Source: an uncultured Prevotellaceae bacterium
GTDB taxonomy: Bacteria > Bacteroidota > Bacteroidia > Bacteroidales > Bacteroidaceae
Assembly: GCA_946415365.1 (NCBI GenBank)
Contig: CAMKSE010000001.1
Coordinates: forward strand, 310,001 to 374,000
Reading direction: 5' to 3'
Length of the DNA stretch: 64,000 nucleotides
Part shown: positions 8,954-16,626 of the stretch, piece by piece
Layout of the letters: each line of letters starts with the position of its first letter
Numbering within the stretch: the first letter of the stretch is position 1
Made by a program: the position numbers and the translations under genes
The notes under the pieces: model-generated
What the model saw: only the letters and a program-made list of their open reading frames with translations
The model's database searches: none
What the model was told of the DNA's origin: nothing

Positions 8954-10366
8954 ATGAAGAGAAAATTATTTGCCCTCGCAGTACTGCTTTCATTGGCTAC
9001 TGCACCCGTCGTGGCCGGCGGACTGATGACCAACACCAACTATCACATCGCTTTCGACCGCATGTTCGCCCGCGGCGCCACCACGGAGATCGACGGCGTT
9101 TTCAGTAACCCTGCCGGACTCGTATGGGGTCACGAAGGGCTACAGTTCTCCCTCAACTTCCAGAAACCCTGGCAACGCCGTAACATCGACTACAACGGCA
9201 CCACCTACGAGGGTGTCGCCTCGGCACCCATCGTGCCTGCTCTCTTCGCCTCCTACAAGAAAGACCGCATCGCTGTGTCTGGCATAATCGGCATCGTGGG
9301 CAGCGGCGGCTTCGTAGAATACGACAACGGCGTACCCATGTTCAACGTACTGATTGCCAAGACCATTTCCGATCTCTCAGGCGGTCTGTCCTCTGTCACA
9401 CAAGGAGCCATACCACCTATCACCCCTGACCAATACACCATCGACGCTGAGATGAAGGGCAAACAGTACATTTACGGCGGTCAGCTGAACTTCGCTTATA
9501 AAATTGTCGACTGCCTTTCGGCTGCTGTAGGTATCAGGGCCAACTACTACGACGGCTACTATCGCGGACACGTCATCGCCGGTAATCACCCGACAAAGGG
9601 CACGCTTGCCAAGCTGCTGCTCGATGTCGACCAAAAAGGCTGGGGCTTCACGCCGATCGTCAGTCTGAATTACCATAAGGGTCCTCTTACCCTCTCAGCC
9701 CGCTATGAGTTCCGCACGAAGCTGAACCCGAAGAACGACACGAATGTGCTGGAGACCGAACTCAATCAGACAGGCATCATCCAAGAGCCGTTGACGAATC
9801 TGGTCATGGCAGGGGCCATCTCCGCTGAACAGGCTGTCGCTATCGGTAACGGCATCAAGGAGAAGATGGGTGGTGGTTTCAGCGCCTACACAGGTCCTTA
9901 CGAGGACGGCGTCCGCACCCGCTACGACATGCCCGCCCTGCTCACCGTTGCCGCCGGATACGAGTTCTCGCCGAAGCTCCGCGCTGCCGTCGAGTACCAT
10001 TTCTTCGACGACAAGAACGCCAAGATGGGAAATGAAGGCAACTATCGTCAGGATAAGCTGACACACGGCACCCACGAGTTCCTCGCCGGTGTAGAGTACG
10101 ACATCAACGAGAAGTTCACCGTCAGCTGCGGAGGCCAGCGCACTGACTACGGTCTCTCCGACGAATACCAGCAGAACACTTCCTTTGCCTGCGACAGCTA
10201 TAGCGTCGGTCTTGGCGGAGCCTGGAACATCAACGAGAAGATGCGTCTCAACGTCAGTTACTTCTGTTCACTCTACAGCGACTATGAGAAGCAGGCATCC
10301 TACGGCCTTGAGACCTACAGCCGCACGAACCACGTGATCGGCGTCGGCCTCGACTACAAGTTCTAG
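8954..10366 (+). CDS. OmpP1/FadL-family outer-membrane transporter
   Basis: This 470-residue protein has a signal peptide (about 1-21, LSLATAPVVAGG) and an N-terminal hatch-like region with the family segment DGVFSNPAGLVW (NPAG). A strand-rich barrel follows, ending NHVIGVGLDYKF with a C-terminal Phe, as usual for outer-membrane barrels. FadL/OmpP1 proteins import hydrophobic compounds; in Bacteroidota they are often labelled hemin receptor without direct proof, and the substrate here is unknown. The ATG at 8954 was chosen because it opens the signal peptide and sits behind a promoter box. It is followed by a bidirectional terminator. Confidence 0.85.
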   Translation: MKRKLFALAVLLSLATAPVVAGGLMTNTNYHIAFDRMFARGATTEIDGVFSNPAGLVWGHEGLQFSLNFQKPWQRRNIDYNGTTYEGVASAPIVPALFASYKKDRIAVSGIIGIVGSGGFVEYDNGVPMFNVLIAKTISDLSGGLSSVTQGAIPPITPDQYTIDAEMKGKQYIYGGQLNFAYKIVDCLSAAVGIRANYYDGYYRGHVIAGNHPTKGTLAKLLLDVDQKGWGFTPIVSLNYHKGPLTLSARYEFRTKLNPKNDTNVLETELNQTGIIQEPLTNLVMAGAISAEQAVAIGNGIKEKMGGGFSAYTGPYEDGVRTRYDMPALLTVAAGYEFSPKLRAAVEYHFFDDKNAKMGNEGNYRQDKLTHGTHEFLAGVEYDINEKFTVSCGGQRTDYGLSDEYQQNTSFACDSYSVGLGGAWNINEKMRLNVSYFCSLYSDYEKQASYGLETYSRTNHVIGVGLDYKF

Positions 10367-10401
10367 TTTATCCCCTTTCATCATCAATGGATTACATAAA
10401 C

Positions 10402-10432
10402 AAAGGCTCCTGAGTTCACCTCGGGAGCCTTT
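10402..10432. terminator. Bidirectional hairpin terminator
   Basis: Stem AAAGGCTCC/GGAGCCTTT with additional GAG/CTC pairing inside, followed by GCTTTTT on the plus strand and a T-rich run on the minus strand. It separates the porin gene from the convergent mutase gene. Confidence 0.8.
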
Positions 10433-10452
10433 GCTTTTTGAATGGAACCTGA

Positions 10453-12198
10453 TTAGAGATTCAAGCTCTTCTTTAGTGCTTCGATCTTAGCCTCGGCGGC
10501 TTTCGTACTGCTCTCGTAGTTGTCAGCACCCTTGAAGGTCGGGTCTTTCACCTCGCAGTAGAACTTAATCTTCGGCTCTGTGCCCGAGGGACGGACAGAG
10601 ACCTTCGTACCGTCTTCGCAGAACCATTGCAGTACGTTCGAGGTGTCTGGCATGTCGAGCTTCTCGACGCTGCCGTCAGCCTTCTTGGCCTCGAGGGTCT
10701 TGTAATCCTTCCACAGCACCACCTTGGAACCACCCAGCTCCTTCGGAGGATTGGCACGGAAGTCAGTCATCATCTGCTTGATCTCGTCGGCACCTGTCTT
10801 TCCGGGACGTACCACGTTGATGGTGCTCTCCTTAGAGAAGCCATACTCGGCGTAGATGTTCATCAGCAAGTCGTAGAGTGTCATGCCGTTGTCGCGAGCC
10901 CAGGCTGCAATCTCACAAATCAGACAGATACTGGCGGGGGAGTCCTTGTCACGAACCTTGTCGAACGGCAGGAATCCGAACGACTCCTCACCGCCGCCGA
11001 TGTACTTCTGCTTACCCTCAGAGATACGGATCTCGTTGGCAATCCACTTGAAGCCCGTGTAGCAGTCGCGCAGCTCTACACCGTTCTTCTTGGCAATCTC
11101 GGCGATGGCCTCGGTAGTAACAATGGTCTTCACGAGGAATTCGTTGCCTTTCAACTGGCCGAGTTTCTTCTTATTGGCGATGATATACCAGCAGAACATC
11201 ATGCAGGTCTGGTTACCATTGAGTATCTCCCACTCGCCCTTGGCATTGCGGCAGACGATAGCCAGACGGTCGGCATCGGGGTCGGAAGCAATCACGAGGT
11301 CGGCATTCAGACGGGTACCGAGTTTCATGCCGAGCGTCATAGCCTCAGCATTCTCGGGATTAGGGCTGACAACGGTGGGGAAGTTTCCGTCGATGACCAT
11401 CTGCTCGGGTACCACGTGGATATTCTGGAAGCCCCAAGAACGCAAAGCCATCGGGATGATCACACGACCTGTGCCGTGCATGGCGGAATAGACGATGTTG
11501 AGGTCTTTCTGACGCAGGATAACATCCTGATCGACCATAGCCTCTTTCACGGCCTGGATGTAGTCCCAGTCCATCTCACCGCCGATGATGTCGATGAGTT
11601 CCTTGTTGCCTTCGAACTTCACCTGGTCGATGGTCACCTTGTTCACCTCGTTGATGATACCTACATCGTGGGGAGCAAGCACCTGTGCGCCATCGTCCCA
11701 GTAAGCCTTGTAGCCGTTGTACTCCTTCGGGTTATGGGAAGCAGTTACGTTCACACCAGCCTGACAGCCGAGCTGACGGATAGCGAACGAGATCTCAGGC
11801 GTAGGACGGAGACTCTCGAAGAGATAGACCTTAATGCCGTTGGCAGAGAAGATGTCGGCAACTGTCTCAGCGAACATACGTCCGTTGTTACGGCAGTCGT
11901 GACCGACCACCACTGAGCACTGCTTGCCGGGGAAAGCCTTCAGGATGTAGTTGGCAAATCCCTGTGTGGCCATACCCACGATGTACTTGTTCATACGGTT
12001 GGTGCCGGCTCCCATAATACCACGCAGGCCACCTGTACCAAACTCCAAATTCTGATAGAAGGCATCGATGAGCTGGGTCTTGTCCTCAGCATCGAGCATT
12101 GCCTGTACTGCATTTCTTGTCTCCTCATCAAAGGCGGGAGAAAGCCATTCCTTTGCCCGTGCCTCGCACTGAGCAATGAGTTGTGCATTGTCTGCCAT
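10453..12198 (-). CDS. Phospho-sugar mutase (phosphoglucomutase/phosphomannomutase family)
   Basis: A 581-residue alpha-D-phosphohexomutase. The phosphoserine loop is TASHNPKEYNG, the metal-binding loop ASDPDADRLA, the sugar-binding loop GGGEESFGF, and the C-terminal phosphate-binding loop RPSGTEPKIKF. All four active-site elements are intact and in order. The long form (over 570 residues) is the usual size for Bacteroidota and Bacillota PgcA-type phosphoglucomutases, which interconvert glucose 1- and 6-phosphate. Glucose versus mannose preference cannot be fixed from sequence. A TAACTTTG box on the minus strand at 12246-12253 probably drives it. Confidence 0.93.
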   Translation of the reverse strand: MADNAQLIAQCEARAKEWLSPAFDEETRNAVQAMLDAEDKTQLIDAFYQNLEFGTGGLRGIMGAGTNRMNKYIVGMATQGFANYILKAFPGKQCSVVVGHDCRNNGRMFAETVADIFSANGIKVYLFESLRPTPEISFAIRQLGCQAGVNVTASHNPKEYNGYKAYWDDGAQVLAPHDVGIINEVNKVTIDQVKFEGNKELIDIIGGEMDWDYIQAVKEAMVDQDVILRQKDLNIVYSAMHGTGRVIIPMALRSWGFQNIHVVPEQMVIDGNFPTVVSPNPENAEAMTLGMKLGTRLNADLVIASDPDADRLAIVCRNAKGEWEILNGNQTCMMFCWYIIANKKKLGQLKGNEFLVKTIVTTEAIAEIAKKNGVELRDCYTGFKWIANEIRISEGKQKYIGGGEESFGFLPFDKVRDKDSPASICLICEIAAWARDNGMTLYDLLMNIYAEYGFSKESTINVVRPGKTGADEIKQMMTDFRANPPKELGGSKVVLWKDYKTLEAKKADGSVEKLDMPDTSNVLQWFCEDGTKVSVRPSGTEPKIKFYCEVKDPTFKGADNYESSTKAAEAKIEALKKSLNL

Positions 12199-12245
12199 AG
12201 TTCTTTGTTTTATTTGTTTTAGATGTTAATAACATTTCTAACCCA

Positions 12246-12253
12246 CAAAGTTA
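12246..12253 (-). promoter_or_regulatory. -7 box for the phospho-sugar mutase gene
   Basis: TAACTTTG on the minus strand, 48 bases before the start codon, matches the Bacteroidota consensus. Confidence 0.55.
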
Positions 12254-12294
12254 GGCATAAATACGCAAACTCGTATAAAACAATGCAAACTTTT

Positions 12295-13491
12295 TTATTT
12301 CTTTAAGATTTTATCTATCTCATCGAACTGTTTTCCAAGATTCAGATTGAAATAGATTCTGTATAAGGCAGGTCCCCATTTGTCGATGGCATCAGGGGCC
12401 AACTCACGGTATTTCTCCATGTACGACTGGGCATTCTGGTACATCTTGCGTATCTGTTTCTTGTGCTTTCTCGAGTCCATGCGTAGGACGATGTTCAGAC
12501 AGGCTGTGCCGGCATTATACCAGGCATCTGGCATGTCCGGATTCAGGGCCAGCAGTTTTTTTGTGAATTCAAGACACTGAGCATTGCGTCCCAGATTGAG
12601 TAACATGGTGGACTTTGCAAAAAGGAAGAGCTGGTTCAAGGAGTCAGCTTTCAGTGCCTCATCGGCCACCATCAGTGCCTGTTCGTAGTTTCCCTTTCGG
12701 GTGTAGGTGTCCATCAGATGTGGAAAGAAATAGTTCGACTCGGGGAAGAAGGCAAACCCCTCCCAGAGCAGCTCTCCATAACGAGTGTCGTCGCCCAGTC
12801 TGTTCCATGCCTCGGAAATATATTGTAGCGTGTACTCCAACTTTGTGGTATCGCGGCGGGCCATCTCACTATATCGCAGTGTGAGCAGAGGATCGTTCAT
12901 ACGATAACCGCAGTAGGTGGCCCAATAAGCAGCCTCTCCCATACGAGTGTCGGAATCGTGAAGGTTCTGTGCTGAAAAAAGTGGCTGACGGGCGCAGTCG
13001 ATATACATCTCAAAGAAATCGTAGGCCATTTTAAAGTTGTTTTTGCGCAGATAGTGAGCACCGCCGAAGAAGAGGTTCGGCCTGTAACCCATCAGCCGCT
13101 GTGCATTGCCCTTACGGTATTCGGGGTTGACACGCCCTTTCTTGTCCGGACGCATGTCGATGGAGTCGAGACGCTCGGCTATGGTGAAGATACGACGGGT
13201 CAGAGTGAATAGTCGTGTAGTGTCTACAGCCTGACGCTTATACATCTTCTCATTGAGTTCGCCGTATTGTTTCTCCACAGACTCAAGCCATACGTCATAG
13301 ATTCGGAGATTACTAATGTTGACAGAGTCCTTCTTCAAAAGGTCGGTCATCATCTTCTCCACCTTAGCGAAGTCCTTACCTTTCCTCAGCAGAGCCTGGG
13401 CATCGTCAATCTGTCGCTTCTGGGCGAGAGAAGTAAGAAATGAGAGGTGAAGAGTGAGAAGTATAAGCAGGAATTTTGTCGGTCGCCTCAT
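12295..13491 (-). CDS. Exported TPR-like protein of unknown function
   Basis: A 398-residue protein with a signal peptide (about 1-24) and a helical body that looks like degenerate tetratricopeptide repeats, e.g. NNFKMAYDFFEMYIDCAR and GNYEQALMVADEALKADSLN. No enzymatic motif is visible. A TTG at 13521 would extend it by 10 residues, but the ATG at 13491 precedes the signal peptide directly. It follows maf after 26 bases on the same strand and may share its transcript. The hydrophobic part of the signal peptide (LILLTLHLSFLTSL) is encoded by a seven-base-period repeat, which is unusual. Confidence 0.75.
   Translation of the reverse strand: MRRPTKFLLILLTLHLSFLTSLAQKRQIDDAQALLRKGKDFAKVEKMMTDLLKKDSVNISNLRIYDVWLESVEKQYGELNEKMYKRQAVDTTRLFTLTRRIFTIAERLDSIDMRPDKKGRVNPEYRKGNAQRLMGYRPNLFFGGAHYLRKNNFKMAYDFFEMYIDCARQPLFSAQNLHDSDTRMGEAAYWATYCGYRMNDPLLTLRYSEMARRDTTKLEYTLQYISEAWNRLGDDTRYGELLWEGFAFFPESNYFFPHLMDTYTRKGNYEQALMVADEALKADSLNQLFLFAKSTMLLNLGRNAQCLEFTKKLLALNPDMPDAWYNAGTACLNIVLRMDSRKHKKQIRKMYQNAQSYMEKYRELAPDAIDKWGPALYRIYFNLNLGKQFDEIDKILKK
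13426..13467. repeat. Seven-base-period repeat inside a signal-peptide coding region
   Basis: Successive units such as GAAATGA, GAGGTGA, AGAGTGA and GAAGTAT on the plus strand resemble the intergenic heptamers, but here they lie in frame within the signal peptide of the TPR-like protein. Confidence 0.6.
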
Positions 13492-13517
13492 GGTCTGTTT
13501 AGTTTTTGCCTCAATAG

Positions 13518-14093
13518 TCAATCTGTAATGTTCAATGTCCTGATAGTTTCGTAGATTCGTTGCACGGGGAGTCCCATCACATTGTAGTAACTACCATGAA
13601 GACAGGTGACGCCTACATATCCTATCCACTCTTGTATACCATATGCGCCAGCCTTGTCGAAAGGCTTGTAAGTAGTGACGTAATAACGTATCTCCTCGTC
13701 AGACAATTCTTTGAAGGTAACGTCGGTGGTAACGGCAAAACGTCGTTCCTGTGAGGCCGTCAACAGACATACGCCCGTCGTGACCTGATGGATTCGCCCA
13801 CTAAGTTGCCGGAGCATTCGCTCAGCGTCGGCCTCATCAACAGGCTTGCCGAGAATCTCATCGCCGACAATCACCACAGTGTCGGCTGTAATGATGAGTT
13901 CATCGTCGTTCACAATAGTACGATAGGCATCGGCCTTCTTCCCAGCAATGTAAAGAGCGACCTCAGAAACGGGCAGATCGTCAGGATAACTCTCGTCTAT
14001 ATCCTGCAGCACTCTGACTTCGAAAGGTAGCCCTAGGCCAGCTAACAGTTCCTTTCTCCGAGGCGAATTACTCGCCAATATTAATTTATACAC
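13518..14093 (-). CDS. maf: Maf-family nucleoside triphosphate pyrophosphatase
   Basis: A 191-residue Maf/YhdE-type protein with the N-terminal signature LILASNSPRRKELL, then DTVVIVGDEILGKP and the central GRIHQVTTGVCLL, which together build the nucleotide pocket. These enzymes hydrolyse dTTP/UTP or modified nucleotides and act as house-cleaning or division-linked factors. Length is normal. It lies 43 bases downstream of the KdsC-like gene on the same strand, suggesting one transcript with the KdsC-like and nitroreductase genes. Confidence 0.92.
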   Translation of the reverse strand: MYKLILASNSPRRKELLAGLGLPFEVRVLQDIDESYPDDLPVSEVALYIAGKKADAYRTIVNDDELIITADTVVIVGDEILGKPVDEADAERMLRQLSGRIHQVTTGVCLLTASQERRFAVTTDVTFKELSDEEIRYYVTTYKPFDKAGAYGIQEWIGYVGVTCLHGSYYNVMGLPVQRIYETIRTLNITD

Positions 14094-14136
14094 GTATTTG
14101 TTAATCTGTTATTATGTCTTTAAGAGATACTATGTC

Positions 14137-14655
14137 TCACCACCCGAAGGCCTTAGCATTCATCACCCATTTGCCCTGAACACGCAACACCTGTTCTATG
14201 ACATCGCGTCCACAGCCATAACCACCCTTGCGGTCGCTGACATACAGACTTACGTCGCGAATCTCCGGACATGCATCCTTCGGACAGACAGGACATCCCA
14301 CACGGCGCATAATCTCAAGGTCGGGAATATCGTCACCCATATACATCACCTCTTCGTCGGTGAGGCCGTATTTAGCAAGCAAACTGTCGTAGGTCTCTAT
14401 TTTCACGGCACATCCAAGGCAAACATCCTCTACCCCCAAACCCTCATAGCGCACACGAACACTCGGTGTATTGGCACCAGTGATGATGATAATGCGCAAG
14501 CCGAGTTTCATGGCTAACTGAATGGCATAGCCGTCCTTGATGTTTACCGTACGCAGGGGCAAACCGTCCGGACCCATCGTGATGGTCTCAGCACTCAGAA
14601 CCCCGTCAATATCAAATATGATCGCACGTATTTTGTTTAAGTCGTAGTTAATCAT
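14137..14655 (-). CDS. KdsC-like HAD phosphatase (KDO 8-phosphate phosphatase)
   Basis: A 172-residue HAD subclass IIIA (C0-type) enzyme. The nucleophile motif is FDIDGVL (DxD), motif II is IIITGA, and the metal-binding end is YMGDDIPDLEIM. The substrate motif LRTVNIKDGYAI is typical of KdsC, which removes phosphate from 3-deoxy-D-manno-octulosonate 8-phosphate in lipopolysaccharide core synthesis. No cap domain is present, consistent with a tetrameric enzyme. It lies between the nitroreductase and maf genes on one strand. Confidence 0.87.
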   Translation of the reverse strand: MINYDLNKIRAIIFDIDGVLSAETITMGPDGLPLRTVNIKDGYAIQLAMKLGLRIIIITGANTPSVRVRYEGLGVEDVCLGCAVKIETYDSLLAKYGLTDEEVMYMGDDIPDLEIMRRVGCPVCPKDACPEIRDVSLYVSDRKGGYGCGRDVIEQVLRVQGKWVMNAKAFGW

Positions 14656-14667
14656 ATCATCTATAAA

Positions 14668-15195
14668 CTAAAACTTGTTCAAGTGCACATTCTCCCACTT
14701 CAGGCGGTCTTCTGCCTGAGGCTTACGCTCATCGGCCCAATGACCTACGGCAAGGATACAGAGACAATTGAGATTCTCAGGTATGTCAAGCACACCGCGA
14801 ATCACTGTATCGGCAGTCGTTCCGTCGTCAAGGCCTCGTCCACGCATCTGAATCCAACAGGTGCCCAGTCCAAGATCTTCAGCCTGATACTGCATGGAGA
14901 TGGCGGCAATGGAACCGTCTTCCACCCAGCAGTCGTTCTGCATAGGGTCTCCAAGCACAACAATGGCTATCGGAGCGCCCTTTAAGAACTGGCTGCCGAG
15001 GTTCTTAGCATCGGCAAGTTTCTCGATGTCGAGTTTGTCGTCGACAACCACAAACTGCCAGGCACGCTGACTTTTTGATGTTGGTGACATAAGGGCCGCA
15101 CGGAGGATGAGCTTCAGGTCTTCACCATCGATTTCCTCGTCAGTAAACTTCCTATGGCTGCGGCGCATCTGCGCCAAGTCTTTGAATGAATTCAT
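14668..15195 (-). CDS. Nitroreductase-family flavoprotein
   Basis: A 175-residue protein with the family N-terminus MRRSHRKFTDEEI, then MSPTSKSQRAWQF at the FMN site and LGLGTCWIQMRGR. Nitroreductase-family enzymes use FMN and NAD(P)H to reduce nitro compounds, quinones or other acceptors; the physiological substrate cannot be read from the sequence. It lies 12 bases upstream of the KdsC-like gene, and a divergent GNAT gene lies 130 bases away on the other side. Confidence 0.88.
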   Translation of the reverse strand: MNSFKDLAQMRRSHRKFTDEEIDGEDLKLILRAALMSPTSKSQRAWQFVVVDDKLDIEKLADAKNLGSQFLKGAPIAIVVLGDPMQNDCWVEDGSIAAISMQYQAEDLGLGTCWIQMRGRGLDDGTTADTVIRGVLDIPENLNCLCILAVGHWADERKPQAEDRLKWENVHLNKF

Positions 15196-15313
15196 CTGTT
15201 ATCGTTTTAAAATTCGGTGCAAAGATAAGCATTTTCAGCCACAGAAGTCGTTGATTTTCACGAAATATATATTAATCTCTGTTAATCGAGGGCTCTTTGT
15301 GATACTTTTTTAC

Positions 15314-15321
15314 TATTTTTG
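15314..15321 (+). promoter_or_regulatory. -7 box abutting the GNAT start codon
   Basis: TATTTTTG ends only 4 bases before the ATG at 15326, which predicts a leaderless or nearly leaderless transcript. Confidence 0.55.
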
Positions 15322-15325
15322 CAGT

Positions 15326-16306
15326 ATGAACAAGTTGACGACGACTATATACCGTAAACAGGAGGACCTGCCTGAGTTGGATGATACCAACTTCTTTCAC
15401 AGCCGCAGACTCTTCCAGATATGCAGGGAAGTTCCCCGCCAAAAGCCTTATATGGTGGTCGTCACAGATGAGGAAGGACGGGTGGTGAGCCATTTGCTTG
15501 GCATTGTACGCTATCGCACGTTCATCTTCCCTCCATTTCTGCTCATCCACTGTCGTGTGTTAGGCGAGGGTGTGTACTATCGCGACAAGGAATATCCGCG
15601 TGACCAGTTGTTCGGCGAGATGCTTGAAGCATTGACACACCTGCTTAATACGCGCACATTATATATAGAGGTAAGTAACCTGAGTCAGAAGATGACGGGC
15701 TATCGTCAACTCAAGCAGCAACAGTTCTTTCCTGTCCACTGGATGAGCATACACAATTCCCTACACAGTCACGCCCCAGAAGAACGCATTACAGACAAGT
15801 TACAGAAGCGCATTAACAATGCGAGAGCGAAGGGTGTGACGACAAATGTAGTTACAGACGAAGAGGACTTTACGGCTTTCTCCAAACTACTGAGGAAGCA
15901 CAACCTTCTGAAGCCGAAGCGCTATATTCCCGACGACCTATTTTTCAGAGGTATTATGGAAAGTAACGATGGACGGCTGTTCGTCACCAAATACCATAAT
16001 CGAGTGATCGGCTGTGCAGCAGTAGTATATAGTGAAGGTAATGCCTATCTGTGGTATTCCGCTTTCAAACGAAAGTCATTCATTGCCGTCCATCCTGACG
16101 TGATGACGATATGGGACACTATGCAGGATTGCTATCAGCGTAGCTTCGACCACATGTGCTTTATGGATGTTGGTCTGCCTTTCTCAAAAAATCCTTTCCG
16201 AGATTTTATTCTTCGCTTTGGTGGAAAGGAACAGAGTACCTATCGGTGGTTCCGCTTTTCAATAAGGTGGGTGAACAGATTGCTCAGATGGTTCTATCGC
16301 GAGTAG
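15326..16306 (+). CDS. GNAT/FemAB-like N-acyltransferase
   Basis: A 326-residue protein with a C-terminal GNAT-like fold. Visible elements are a substrate-side region FSKLLRKHNLLKPKRYIPDDLFF, a strand pair GRLFVTKYHNRVIGCAAVVYS and a following YLWYSAFKRKSF segment, as in FemAB or BioF2-like acyltransferases of Bacteroidota. The acceptor is unknown; aminoacyl transfer or lipid N-acylation are both possible. The frame is open much further upstream, overlapping the nitroreductase gene, but the ATG at 15326 directly follows the promoter box and gives a normal length. Confidence 0.72.
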   Translation: MNKLTTTIYRKQEDLPELDDTNFFHSRRLFQICREVPRQKPYMVVVTDEEGRVVSHLLGIVRYRTFIFPPFLLIHCRVLGEGVYYRDKEYPRDQLFGEMLEALTHLLNTRTLYIEVSNLSQKMTGYRQLKQQQFFPVHWMSIHNSLHSHAPEERITDKLQKRINNARAKGVTTNVVTDEEDFTAFSKLLRKHNLLKPKRYIPDDLFFRGIMESNDGRLFVTKYHNRVIGCAAVVYSEGNAYLWYSAFKRKSFIAVHPDVMTIWDTMQDCYQRSFDHMCFMDVGLPFSKNPFRDFILRFGGKEQSTYRWFRFSIRWVNRLLRWFYRE

Positions 16307-16321
16307 AAATATACAGTAAAC

Positions 16322-16612
16322 TCACTCCTTCCCCATCATCATCTTCTCAACTTCGTAGTTGCTGCCATATTTGCTCACTTGGCGCTGCTGAGGAATGTCG
16401 GGGATGGTTACTACCCCTCCATCATCGGCAAACGGGTCCATAGCGACCTCTTCCACATATTCCACAGAATCTTCCCCCGGTGTAATAAAGTCAATGCCAG
16501 AAGAGTCGGCCACCTCTTCCAGATAGCGCTGGTAGCGCTCTTCAGCAGTCTGCTTGCAGCCTATGAATGCAAACAGGCCACATGCCAATGTCAAAAAAGT
16601 CAGACGTTTCAT
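16322..16612 (-). CDS. Small lipoprotein of unknown function
   Basis: A 96-residue protein with a lipoprotein signal peptide (MKRLTFLTLACGLFAFIGC, lipobox FIGC, Cys19) followed by an acidic, probably disordered body. No domain is recognised. It lies 14 bases downstream of the rsh gene on the same strand and is likely co-transcribed. It converges with the GNAT gene, 15 bases apart. Confidence 0.75.
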   Translation of the reverse strand: MKRLTFLTLACGLFAFIGCKQTAEERYQRYLEEVADSSGIDFITPGEDSVEYVEEVAMDPFADDGGVVTIPDIPQQRQVSKYGSNYEVEKMMMGKE

Positions 16613-16626
16613 ATAATTCGGTTTTA

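Noticed and set aside
10627..11916. 429-codon plus-strand frame opposite the phospho-sugar mutase
   Set aside because: The mutase has all family motifs; the opposite frame has no recognisable domain and arises from codon bias.
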